DNA from: Hydractinia symbiolongicarpus
Taxonomy: Eukaryota; Cnidaria; Hydrozoa; Anthoathecata; Hydractiniidae
Reading direction: 5' to 3'
Assembly: GCF_029227915.1 (NCBI RefSeq)
Contig: NC_079878.1
Location: forward strand, 25,693,501 to 25,757,500
DNA: 64,000 nt
Of the stretch, positions 36,224-43,432 are shown piece by piece. Within the stretch, counting starts at the first letter, position 1. The number at the start of each line of letters is the position of its first letter. Both the position numbers and the translations under genes were made by a program. Under the pieces are notes generated by a model. The model did no database searches and was not told where the DNA came from. It worked only from the letters and a program-made list of their open reading frames with translations.

Positions 36224-36280
36224 CTTGGCTATGATATACGATTTTGTAATCTTTAAGCCATTTTTATAAATCGTAAACCG
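36224..36280 (-). promoter_or_regulatory. Duplicated upstream block of the SAP-RING gene
   Basis: Near-identical to 35404-35460 and directly adjoining the ATG at 36222. It contains a TTTATAAAAA box about 45 bases before the start codon. Likely core promoter and leader. Confidence 0.5.
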
Positions 36281-36735
36281 AGGTCGCGAGGATCGTGAGG
36301 GGCTTCGTTCGCAAGACAACCACCTGGGGTTGCGCTGCTCCATGGTGGTAAAACGCGGTTTATGATACCGACATCGCTCCACCATGGATCGTTTCCCGGA
36401 GTGTAAATGTGGGTGGGTACCCCCCCAGGGAAAAAAATCAGGACCTCCGAGGTCGCGAGGATCGTGAGGGACTTCGTTCGCAAGACAACCACCTGGGGTT
36501 GCGCTGCTCCATGGTGGTAAAACGCGGTTTATGATACCGACATCGCTCCACCATGGATGGTTTCCCGGAGTGTAAATGTGGGTGGGTACCCCCCCAGGGA
36601 AAAAAATCAGGACCTCCGAGGTCGCGAGGATCGTGAGGGGCTTCGTTCGCAAGACAACCACCCGACCCCATGGCGGTAAAACGCGGTTTATGATACTGAC
36701 ATCGCTCCACCATGGGTACCCACCCATTGGCACCT
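36280..36735. repeat. 169-bp tandem repeat in the Polinton
   Basis: Copies start GAGGTCGCGAGGATCGTGAG at 36280, 36449 and 36618, a period of 169 bp; the third is partial and changes to a CCCGACCCCATGGCGG variant. A further diverged partial copy is at about 35540-35660, on the other side of the SAP-RING gene. Open minus-strand frames through it are repeat artefacts. The position between two SAP-type genes and the duplicated promoters suggests repeated unequal duplication here. Confidence 0.85.
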
Positions 36736-36822
36736 CGAGGGTCGTGACCGGTACACCATGGGTACCCACCCACCAACACCTTGAGGGCCATGACCGGTTA
36801 GACCATGGGTACCCACCCACCA
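36690..36822. repeat. Short direct repeats with ACCATGGGTACCCACCCA
   Basis: Three imperfect copies of a roughly 45-bp unit (CACCATGGGTACCCACCCA followed by CACCT-GAGGG-CGTGACCGGT) lead into the hairpin at 36826. A fourth copy precedes the equivalent hairpin at 35667. Confidence 0.65.
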
Positions 36823-36825
36823 ACA

Positions 36826-36849
36826 TTTGTTACTCGTCTGAGTAACAAA
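36826..36849 (-). terminator. 3' hairpin after SAP-like gene
   Basis: Arms TTTGTTACTC and GAGTAACAAA, a perfect 10-bp stem, 14 bp beyond the stop of the gene at 36863-37132 and followed by an A-rich run on plus. Confidence 0.6.
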
Positions 36850-36862
36850 AAAAAATACCCAA

Positions 36863-37132
36863 TCACTTGGATCTTTTGTCGTTATAACGTTTTTGAGCTT
36901 TTAGATATGCCTCCCTGTTTTTCGACCTCCACCTTGAACAGTATCCATACCATTCCTTCTTGGTATCCAGATCGATGGTGTAGGATGGGTCGAGATCATT
37001 CTTCTCAATCACCTCAACCAGTTTAGCCTTTCTCATACCCACGATATACTTAATTCCGCGGGATTTGGCAACCTCTCGCAACTCTCTCAGTTTCATCAAT
37101 TTATAATCCGGTGTGGTATCCATGTCTGACAT
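36863..37132 (-). CDS. Small SAP-like protein
   Basis: 89 residues. Residues 11-45 (LMKLRELREVAKSRGIKYIV, then MRKAKLVEVIEKN) form two helices joined by a G-I/L turn, the plan of SAP/HeH DNA-binding motifs. The C-terminal third is basic and aromatic (KKEWYGYCSRWRSKNREAYL). It lacks the RING and the Pro-rich region of its neighbours. It is transcribed away from the integrase gene across a 91-bp intergenic region. A DNA-associated role is inferred. Confidence 0.65.
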   Translation of the reverse strand: MSDMDTTPDYKLMKLRELREVAKSRGIKYIVGMRKAKLVEVIEKNDLDPSYTIDLDTKKEWYGYCSRWRSKNREAYLKAQKRYNDKRSK

Positions 37133-37223
37133 ATTAATATATTATATGAAAAACTTTAAGCACTTTTATCGTACCACATCATAACACAAAAAGGAGATAA
37201 ATAAAGGTGTGCATAAATAAAAC
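37133..37223. promoter_or_regulatory. Divergent promoter between SAP-like gene and integrase
   Basis: 91 bp separate the two ATGs. The SAP side has TAATATATTATATG beside the start codon; the integrase side has an AAAAAGGAGATAAATAAAGG purine-rich leader. AT content is much higher than in the coding regions. Confidence 0.45.
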
Positions 37224-38201
37224 ATGTCAAAACTTCAAGAGACTTACTATCAACCTCAAAATTTATGGAAAGGACAAAAGGCTGTTCAGAATTTAAGAGT
37301 ATTCGGCTTCGGGCCAAAGGAGATTAAGAAGTGGCTATCAAAACAAGCATTTTGGCAAGTACATTTACCCGCCCCAAAACATGTTGAAAGACCACATTAT
37401 GAAGTTACCACCCCTAATGATTTACATCAATTCGATTTATTGTACATGCCCGGTGACATACTGTATGGTAATAAATATAAGTACATTTTGTCGGGAATCG
37501 ATGCTGCTTCCAGATACAAGGTAGCCCGACCTTTGAGGACTAAGAAAGCCAAAGAGGTTGCCGCTATGATTGAAGACATCTACAAGGCAGGACCATTAAC
37601 TTATCCGAAAACTTTCCAATGTGATAACGGTTCAGAATTCAAGGCAGATGTATCAAAGCTGTTGGAGAAGCATAAGGTTGAAATTAAAAGAGCGACTACA
37701 AAATATAAGCATACGCACACAGCTTTTGTTGAGGCGTTGAACAAGATACTTGCGGAAAATTTATTCAAAATACAAGATGCTCAAGAACTGAATGATTCGG
37801 AAAAGGTATCATCTACATGGGTTAAGCATCTGTATAAACTGATTGATAGGCTAAACGATACAAAGACGCAGATGATTGATATGAAGCCAAAAGATGCTAT
37901 TTTAATGAAAGAGGTGCCTCTGGTTAATCAAGAGAGCTATCCACCTGAAGTAGAATTACCTAAGGATGGCCTGTATAGATATCTACTACAACCTGGTGAA
38001 GAGCATGATGATGGGCGGAGACGGGCAACCGATAGAATATGGTCGAAAAACACATATAGATTGCGTGAGGTAATAGCGCAACCTGGTAACCGTGTAATGT
38101 ACTATGTTCAAGACGGACCCGGACGGGCTTTTGTAAAAGAGGAATTGATGTTAATACCTGAAGATACAGATTTACCTCCTGATTATGTGCAAGGTTGGTG
38201 A
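37224..38201 (+). CDS. Retroviral-type (Polinton) integrase
   Basis: 325 residues. The rve catalytic core is complete: Asp71 in HQFDLLYMP, Asp134 in QCDNGSEFK and Glu170 in AFVEALNK, with exactly 35 residues between the second Asp and Glu (D,D35E). The N-terminal helical region (GFGPKEIKKWLSKQAFWQVH) is as expected for Polinton integrases. The C-terminal part (TDRIWSKNTYRLREV, then YYVQDGPGRAFVKEELMLIP) resembles the small SH3-like or chromo-like tail. It joins element ends to target DNA; the 5-bp ACTTT duplication at the borders fits its staggered cut. It appears intact. A strong hairpin lies 14 bp after the stop. Confidence 0.9.
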   Translation: MSKLQETYYQPQNLWKGQKAVQNLRVFGFGPKEIKKWLSKQAFWQVHLPAPKHVERPHYEVTTPNDLHQFDLLYMPGDILYGNKYKYILSGIDAASRYKVARPLRTKKAKEVAAMIEDIYKAGPLTYPKTFQCDNGSEFKADVSKLLEKHKVEIKRATTKYKHTHTAFVEALNKILAENLFKIQDAQELNDSEKVSSTWVKHLYKLIDRLNDTKTQMIDMKPKDAILMKEVPLVNQESYPPEVELPKDGLYRYLLQPGEEHDDGRRRATDRIWSKNTYRLREVIAQPGNRVMYYVQDGPGRAFVKEELMLIPEDTDLPPDYVQGW

Positions 38202-38214
38202 AAAGGGGGGCGAT

Positions 38215-38239
38215 ATCTTTACCTGTTTCTGGTAAAGAT
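38215..38239 (+). terminator. 3' hairpin after integrase
   Basis: Arms ATCTTTACC and GGTAAAGAT, a perfect 9-bp stem with loop TGTTTCT. Stem and loop match the hairpin at 46624-46648 at 24 of 25 positions, although the genes they follow are unrelated. Confidence 0.75.
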
Positions 38240-38437
38240 GATTGTGCCGAGGATCGCGCAGGGCGGTCGGCAGATAGGGCCGCTATGGCTCAGTCTTGGG
38301 GGGACGATCGCGCCGCATAATGTCACAAACCGCCTTAATATTAATTTTTATCGTACCACACGAAATATGCGAGCGGTGTACATGCGCACATCACTAACCT
38401 TGATTTACGGTCCTTCTGAGGCTTTGAACCTGGTCCA

Positions 38438-38974
38438 TTAGACTTTTTGGTTGCGAGTTTCGCTCTCCATCTTTCTGTCGGTTTTCGTCATCTTGTCCAG
38501 AGCTTCGTAGTATATACCGCTCAGGGTTTGAAATTCAATGTGACTAATGTCATCATTATTCAGAGCCCGCGAGACGGAGTTTTCAAACACGGCGATGTCG
38601 GACGTTGCCACATCATATAATTTCATGACCTTGTCAAGTTTGCTCCGATATCTTTTAATCAGAGCCATGACGGAGCCCGTGAAAATGGTTCCGGACAGTG
38701 CTACGGCTCCCAATCCCACGGAAGCGGGGATTCCGATGAGCGTGGCACCGGTTACCACCGAACCTATGCCCGAAGCGACGGTTAGGGCCGTGGCGCTGGC
38801 ATTTAAAAGCACCAGTCTGTGTAGCGTCTTGTTATATTTCTCATATTTTGTATTGAACTTATCACGTAATTTCCTAAGCTCCCCAAGTTGAGAGTTCACG
38901 GTATTAGTATTAAACTTGTCCTGCTCGCTCGAATACTCGGGAGCCGTGGGTAGCTTCGGATAAATCTCTGCCAT
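38438..38974 (-). CDS. Polinton membrane protein, paralogue of its neighbour
   Basis: 178 residues: a hydrophilic N-terminus with coiled-coil propensity (NSQLGELRKLRDKFNTKY), a long hydrophobic centre (about 53-108) that can form two membrane helices (ALTVASGIGSVVTGATLIGI and ALSGTIFTGSVMALI), and a helical C-terminus (KLDKVMKLYDVATSDIAVFE). The gene at 38999-39484 has the same plan and shared positions (NSQL.EL.KLR.KF). I do not recognise a known family. A virion-membrane or host-membrane role is inferred. Confidence 0.65.
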   Translation of the reverse strand: MAEIYPKLPTAPEYSSEQDKFNTNTVNSQLGELRKLRDKFNTKYEKYNKTLHRLVLLNASATALTVASGIGSVVTGATLIGIPASVGLGAVALSGTIFTGSVMALIKRYRSKLDKVMKLYDVATSDIAVFENSVSRALNNDDISHIEFQTLSGIYYEALDKMTKTDRKMESETRNQKV

Positions 38975-38998
38975 TTGGTTACTACAAAGAAAAAAACT

Positions 38999-39484
38999 TT
39001 ACTCTAAATAACCTATATCCAGTTTATCCAGATCCTTGAGAGTTCTATGATACGTATCACACAAATTCTCAAAATCGGCTCTACAGATCCGAGTGTGCCA
39101 GAGTAGCGTTTTATCGAAAACATCGATGGCATTTTGTACAACGCGATATGCGGCTCTTAATTTGATAAGTTTCTCCCGATATGTCCTAACATATTGGGCG
39201 GTAACCGCATAGGAAGCCGAGCCCAATAGACACATACCCGAATTCCACATGTAATTTCCATGGGTACCGCCCAAATTTCTAATAATGGTCACCGCGGTCG
39301 CTATCGAGCCGGTAATGGCTGCGGTTCCGGATAATCCCTCCAGAATCGACCATATGATCAGACATCCTCCGTGTTCGTGTGTCCTGTCTTGGAACTTACC
39401 TCGTAATTTCACCAGCTCCTCAAGTTGGGAATTGGATATATCCGTTTTAAAAGTTTCTTCTCTGGTACTAGAACTCTCTGCCAT
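38999..39484 (-). CDS. Polinton membrane protein, paralogue of its neighbour
   Basis: 161 residues with the same layout as the 38438-38974 product: a short N-terminus with ISNSQLEELVKLRGKFQ, two central hydrophobic segments (GLSGTAAITGSIATAVTII and MCLLGSASYAVTAQYV), then a helical tail (KLIKLRAAYRVVQNAIDVFD). It lies directly upstream of its paralogue on the same strand, so a tandem duplication is the simple explanation. Function is not recognised. Confidence 0.65.
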   Translation of the reverse strand: MAESSSTREETFKTDISNSQLEELVKLRGKFQDRTHEHGGCLIIWSILEGLSGTAAITGSIATAVTIIRNLGGTHGNYMWNSGMCLLGSASYAVTAQYVRTYREKLIKLRAAYRVVQNAIDVFDKTLLWHTRICRADFENLCDTYHRTLKDLDKLDIGYLE

Positions 39485-39524
39485 TTCTATTATATTAGGA
39501 AAAAACTATCCTTTAAATAAAATA
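39485..39524. promoter_or_regulatory. Compact divergent promoter
   Basis: Only 40 bp separate two divergent ATGs. Contains CTAATATAG next to the minus-strand start and TTTAAATAAAATA next to the plus-strand start. Confidence 0.45.
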
Positions 39525-40799
39525 ATGGCGGACATTGATATTGATCCGTTTGGTGACCATGGTCAACCCGACGAGGGTCACGATGACCCCACACCTCTGG
39601 TACCGAGGGAGCGCACGCGTGTGCAGATACACACACCTGATGAGGAGACATCATTCGGAGGAGGCTCCACTCAACTTACAAGATTTTTGCGGGAAATGGT
39701 TGATGTGTTGTATGATAGATTATCTGAAGGATCCCTGTCAAAACCTGAGGTGCTACATACAGACCTTTTTGAAATTAAGGATGGTGAATTATACTACAGA
39801 GATAAAAACGAACCTTTGACAAACAATGGAATACTAAGGGCCACCGGTACTATATCAGATATATTAGGCAAGAAAAGGCTGCGTAATTTAGGCTTTGACA
39901 TACCAAAAGGTAAGATTACAGCCCGACAAGCTGCTAAGCTAAACAAAATACAAGAAGAATTACCCTCGTCATCTAAAATAACAACAGCAAGTGATGTAGA
40001 ATTAGAAGCTATATCCGGGGATGTGGTAAACAGTACGGAAGATTTAATTTCATTGGTCAAACAATCTGTAGACCATGAAGCAACCCAGACCGGTGATCTA
40101 TTTGAATATCCTATGCGTGAATTGCTAGGATTGGATAGATCATTGAGAAACATAAGAGGAAGTCTTTAGGATGAAGTTGCAAAAAAGGTTCAGCTCGAAC
40201 AGCATATTGACAGAGAAAAAAACAAGTTGGAAGAGATGGAAAACACACCAAATATGACCGAGGAACAACAAAATGAAGCGAAAGAAAGGTTGAAAGGTTT
40301 GCAAAATGAGTTGAAAGGCCGGCAAGAGATTATCGATATTCTCAAAGGTAAACTTAACAGTCAAATAAAAAGCATCAGGGAGACGATTACCAAAGTACTT
40401 GACAAAGAAACTACATTGGGTGAAAAGATACGAACGCTATTCCGTGAGCAGGGTATCACCATCGTCAGTGTACTAACGGCATTTGGTATGGTTATCGGCC
40501 TTCTAGTTGAAACTTTGACGCCCGGAGGTGGGGGGTCATCCACCGGTAATACAAAAAATCATGAAAAAACCGAAGGTGGTGTGAGGGAATGGATAAAGAA
40601 CAAGCTGAGCGCGCTGGGATCTCTCCTGGGTAGATTAGCCGGTGCCGCAGCCGCGTCCCTACCGGGTATAATTGGATCCATCGTATCGTGGATCCTAAAT
40701 AGAGCAAAGGAGGCCGTTGGTTGGTTGAGTCAAAACCTTTGGGCTTTGATAGTTGGAATCGGAGGTCTTATATACACCTACATGGTTACAAAGCGTTAG
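39525..40799 (+). pseudogene. Polinton virion-type protein, interrupted by an in-frame TAG
   Basis: The frame from ATG 39525 is open for 214 codons, hits TAG at 40167-40169, and continues in the same frame to 40799 (425 codons in all). The first part is acidic (DIDIDPFGDHGQPDEGHDD). It has a stretch around LYDRLSEGSLSKPEVLHTDL, then helices. The second part starts with a charged coiled coil (about 40200-40400) and has a hydrophobic segment (IVSVLTAFGMVIGLLVETL), a Gly-rich linker, and a C-terminus with PGIIGSIVSWILNRA and a final membrane helix (LWALIVGIGGLIYTYMV). No new start signal or hairpin lies near the TAG, so I read one gene with a nonsense change. The alternative is two cistrons, the second starting at ATG 40236. 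Function unknown; a membrane-active capsid component is plausible. Confidence 0.6.
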
Positions 40800-40812
40800 C
40801 GGATCTGGAATA

Positions 40813-40837
40813 TATGTTACATGTGTCATGTAACATA
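40813..40837. terminator. 3' hairpin between convergent genes
   Basis: Arms TATGTTACATG and CATGTAACATA, a perfect 11-bp stem with loop TGT, 13 bp after the stop of the plus-strand gene at 39525-40799. It can serve the plus gene, or both convergent units. Confidence 0.7.
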
Positions 40838-40841
40838 GTAG

Positions 40842-40858
40842 TAGTACCACGCGTACTA
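40842..40858 (-). terminator. Second hairpin at the minus-strand 3' end
   Basis: Arms TAGTAC and GTACTA with loop CACGC. It overlaps the stop codon of the minus-strand gene at 40856-41281, giving each of the two converging genes its own inverted repeat. Confidence 0.45.
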
Positions 40859-41281
40859 TTTTTCGAAATACCACACGGCACCCCCGACACCGATCATGCT
40901 TAGCGCGATAAATGCCAATTCCCGTTCATGCTGGCCATTGCTGGGTGTATAAAAGTCGCTCAATACGGGCCTGCGCGGAATATCTGTGAGAGGTGATCCT
41001 CCAAATACTTTTTTATATTCCCGCATCGCGTCATCCAGCTCCGTGAATTTACCCTCGGCCTTCTTCTCAAGTCTGAGCTGCTTATTGATAAAGTCAACCC
41101 TCTTCTGTCTTTTACGTTGCCATATAACCTGAGCCTTCTGCAGTTGTTCTATGGCTAGATCATGCCTCTTCCGTTCCTTATCTATCCTATCCTTGGATAA
41201 ACTTGAAAAGAGGTAGCTTGATCCGGTGAAAGCCAAAGCGTTAGCGAAGGCACCTCCCAACATCATTGCAATTGAAGCCAT
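40856..41281 (-). CDS. Polinton small membrane/coiled-coil protein
   Basis: 141 residues. An N-terminal hydrophobic segment (MMLGGAFANALAFTGSSYLF) is followed by a highly charged helix (about 30-85, DRIDKERKRHDLAIEQLQKA and on), then LSDFYTPSNGQ and a C-terminal membrane helix (ELAFIALSMIGVGGAVWYF). Ends in the membrane with a charged coiled coil between suggest a virion structural role. It heads the minus-strand block of small genes. Confidence 0.7.
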   Translation of the reverse strand: MASIAMMLGGAFANALAFTGSSYLFSSLSKDRIDKERKRHDLAIEQLQKAQVIWQRKRQKRVDFINKQLRLEKKAEGKFTELDDAMREYKKVFGGSPLTDIPRRPVLSDFYTPSNGQHERELAFIALSMIGVGGAVWYFEK

Positions 41282-41311
41282 GTTTATATAATCCGATATA
41301 ATATGGTGGCG

Positions 41312-41455
41312 TTATTTTAATACGATAGCCTCGGAGTCTATGACATCAGAGTCGTCTATGACCTCGATATCCGTGTATTCCACCTTGGGTAAAATACTCT
41401 CAACTTTCTTACGTCGATATAAAACCCAGACCAACCATTCCAGTATTCGCAACAT
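41312..41455 (-). CDS. Very small Polinton membrane protein
   Basis: 47 residues from ATG 41453-41455 to TAA 41312-41314. Hydrophobic start (MLRILEWLVWVLYRR), then an acidic tail (VEYTDIEVIDDSDVIDSEAI). Its ATG overlaps the stop of the upstream gene by one base (TAATG), the arrangement of a shared transcript. Too small to name. Confidence 0.5.
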   Translation of the reverse strand: MLRILEWLVWVLYRRKKVESILPKVEYTDIEVIDDSDVIDSEAIVLK

Positions 41456-41682
41456 TATATATTTATAGTTTCAGGTATAATTTTTTGCTTAACTAGATAT
41501 TCTCTTGTCATTTCACTTGCGGCGACTATGGCTACAAGCTTTCCGGTATCTTCCAGGTCAAACTTCTGAATTGAGGGTGGTGTCATTTTTAATACCTTTT
41601 TCCCGAGCATTGAATAGCCTACAGCGAAAACGCATACGACCGATGCCTTATAAATATCGTTGACTATACTTTTCTTATCCAT
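41455..41682 (-). CDS. Polinton small conserved protein
   Basis: 75 residues from ATG 41682: KASVVCVFAVGYSMLGKKVL forms a likely membrane segment, followed by IQKFDLEDTGKLVAIVAASE and YLVKQKIIPE. One hydrophobic helix plus an amphipathic one. Tail-to-head with the next gene by a 1-base overlap. Recalled as a recurrent small Polinton product; no function known to me. Confidence 0.6.
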   Translation of the reverse strand: MDKKSIVNDIYKASVVCVFAVGYSMLGKKVLKMTPPSIQKFDLEDTGKLVAIVAASEMTREYLVKQKIIPETINI

Positions 41683-41726
41683 GTCTTATATTTACTTCAA
41701 GATTATAGTATCGCGATATTATCCCT

Positions 41727-42164
41727 TTATTCCATTTCAAGCTTACTTATTCTCATAGTTTTTTTATTACCTGAGTTACTTGGTGGGGTACCCTTCACCT
41801 TAATATTTTTGTCCTTATTTTTATAGACGAAATAAGCACCAATTAAGACAAGTACTATCACCCCACCACCACCCATTATTGTGTAGTTCACTCCGCCGTG
41901 TTTGGGGCCATCTGTCACGGAATCCTCGATGACAATATCCTTAGGATCCTCCAACTGTGTCTGAGGTGCTGAGTGTGTCTGAGGTGCCGAGTGTGTCTGA
42001 GGTGCCGGCCGGGTTTGTGTCTGAGGTGCCGACTGTACCTCCGTCTGTGCCATGAGCAATCTTTTATATTCTTCCCTATTTTTACGATTGAATTCAGCCA
42101 GCCTCTTACCGGCCTCAACCTTTTTAGGGTTCTTCGTTGTCACCTGAACTGGAGTATCCGACAT
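41727..42164 (-). CDS. Polinton single-pass membrane protein with PQTxSA repeats
   Basis: 145 residues. A basic N-terminus (KKVEAGKRLAEFNRKNREEY) leads into a repeat region of SAPQTH/QTR units (about 43-68, encoded by imperfect 18-24 bp DNA repeats), then an acidic stretch, a Gly-rich turn and one membrane helix (GGGGVIVLVLIGAYFVY), then a basic tail. It overlaps the next upstream gene by 41 bp. A minor virion membrane component is plausible. Confidence 0.65.
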   Translation of the reverse strand: MSDTPVQVTTKNPKKVEAGKRLAEFNRKNREEYKRLLMAQTEVQSAPQTQTRPAPQTHSAPQTHSAPQTQLEDPKDIVIEDSVTDGPKHGGVNYTIMGGGGVIVLVLIGAYFVYKNKDKNIKVKGTPPSNSGNKKTMRISKLEME

Positions 42165-42738
42165 CTTTAGTATCCGTATCGATATTGTTTAAATTTTTTC
42201 CCGCGATATAATGCCTACCTGTTATTAAACCTACACTGATTGGTGATAGTAGTGATCCGAACTTATAATATAGATCACATGTGAACCTTTGGAGTGCCGA
42301 GTTTAGGAATGGATCATTCTCCAGGTCATCACTCAGAGCTTTTTGATTTTTTATACCGAGAGCTGTACAGGCGCCCATGGAGTACATGTGGATTATTGAC
42401 TGTCCCAAAGACTTTACCATTTGACCGGATAGTTTAGCCTCGTATATGGTGAACAGTTTATCCACCTCATCATTCTTGAGCTTCTGGATCTCCGCCTCCG
42501 TATACATCTTACCAAGATATAACTTACTATTTCCGGTCAGCACACACTCGAGCAATTTTTGTCTCTTCCCATCATCCCGGGCATCCTGTTCATCGATAAA
42601 AATTATGTTGCCAATTGCGTTTTCAGCCATTTTCAATATCGATAGGTATTTTTTAATACAAAAAAGGCAAAAACTAACCAATACCAGCAATAGCACTACA
42701 GCTATCACCAGTAATATGAAATTTATATATTCTATCAT
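42124..42738 (-). CDS. Polinton membrane-anchored protein, unknown function
   Basis: 204 residues from ATG 42738. An N-terminal membrane anchor (FILLVIAVVLLLVLVSFCLF) is followed by a soluble helical domain (NAIGNIIFIDEQDARDDGKR, LYLGKMYTEAEIQKLKNDEV, FTCDLYYKFGSLLSPISVGL). The C-terminus is acidic. Its 3' end overlaps the following gene. It lies between the ATPase and the small membrane-protein block, as packaging and membrane genes cluster in Polintons. Function not recognised. Confidence 0.65.
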   Translation of the reverse strand: MIEYINFILLVIAVVLLLVLVSFCLFCIKKYLSILKMAENAIGNIIFIDEQDARDDGKRQKLLECVLTGNSKLYLGKMYTEAEIQKLKNDEVDKLFTIYEAKLSGQMVKSLGQSIIHMYSMGACTALGIKNQKALSDDLENDPFLNSALQRFTCDLYYKFGSLLSPISVGLITGRHYIAGKNLNNIDTDTKDVGYSSSGDNEEP

Positions 42739-42740
42739 GG

Positions 42741-42777
42741 TACTACAGTACTACAGTACTACAGTACTACAGTACTA
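42741..42777. repeat. 8-bp tandem repeat TACTACAG upstream of a membrane-protein gene
   Basis: Four and a half copies of TACTACAG, ending beside the ATG of the 42124-42738 gene and 20 bp from the ATPase hairpin. The unit contains the palindrome AGTACT at each junction, so the region can fold or bind a dimeric factor repeatedly. Confidence 0.8.
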
Positions 42778-42797
42778 TGCTGTAGTTTTCCTATAGA

Positions 42798-42822
42798 TTT
42801 GTTACAAGACTCTTGTAACAAA
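42798..42822 (-). terminator. 3' hairpin after packaging ATPase
   Basis: Arms TTTGTTACAAGA and TCTTGTAACAAA, a perfect 12-bp inverted repeat with a single central base, 12 bp beyond the ATPase stop. Shares TTTGTTAC/GTAACAAA with the hairpins at 35667 and 36826. Confidence 0.7.
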
Positions 42823-42834
42823 AAAATGTCCATT

Positions 42835-43431
42835 CTAGCAAATCACGTGAGTTCTTGGATGTTCCATCCTCATGACTAAATGTGTATATTTGCCATCTTT
42901 CAGCCTTTCCTTAACCTTCTGGATCTCCGACGATTCAATGACATCATTCTCTTCGTGGATGGTTGCGAGATCATGTCTGTCCTTCGGATACCACACATAT
43001 AACATTTTTGCCTGCCTTCGTAAGTTCTTCGGTATCGCGGTGTATGATTGTGTGAGTAGCCACATGGTGTGGTTTCGATGCCGACCGCTGATGGCCAGCT
43101 CCAGAAGCGGTTGCCTCTTTTTGTCCAGTTTCTCATCCGCGATGATGTCGTCGATCAGGAATAATGTTTTGTATCCGGCACAGAAATCCGTCATCTTTTG
43201 AATCCATTCATACAACATACCTCTGGGCTCAATTAGAATCACATATCTATCCCTCCAGAACCAGTTACTCCCCATATATGTCTTGTTCCATCTTAATGTT
43301 GGACATATAATCACAATGAAATCGAAGTGATCAAAGTATTCACTCTCCAGCAGTGTTACTACGCGTTTGGATTTTCCGCAGCCCGTTGGACCGACGAATA
43401 GTGCCGTGTGAGGATCTTTCATGTAGTCCAT
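42835..43431 (-). CDS. A32/FtsK-HerA-like DNA packaging ATPase
   Basis: 198 residues from ATG 43431, one base after the stop of the capsid gene (TAA-G-ATG); an in-frame ATG at 43446 is an alternative start. Walker A GPTGCGKS at 14-21, Walker B TLFLIDD at 89-95, and a TQS sensor at 127-129 after GRHRNHTMWLL match the genome-packaging ATPases of Polintons, virophages and large DNA viruses. It should translocate DNA into the capsid. The gene looks intact and is followed by a strong hairpin. Confidence 0.9.
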   Translation of the reverse strand: MDYMKDPHTALFVGPTGCGKSKRVVTLLESEYFDHFDFIVIICPTLRWNKTYMGSNWFWRDRYVILIEPRGMLYEWIQKMTDFCAGYKTLFLIDDIIADEKLDKKRQPLLELAISGRHRNHTMWLLTQSYTAIPKNLRRQAKMLYVWYPKDRHDLATIHEENDVIESSEIQKVKERLKDGKYTHLVMRMEHPRTHVIC

Positions 43432-43432
43432 C

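Noticed and set aside
36185-36826. 213-codon minus-strand frame and overlapping frames
   Set aside because: They run through the 169-bp repeat and show the repeat period in translation; no start context, no domain.
37224-38201. Integrase as part of a retrotransposon or retrovirus
   Set aside because: No reverse transcriptase, gag-like frame or long terminal repeats nearby; it lies inside terminal inverted repeats with polymerase B and a packaging ATPase.
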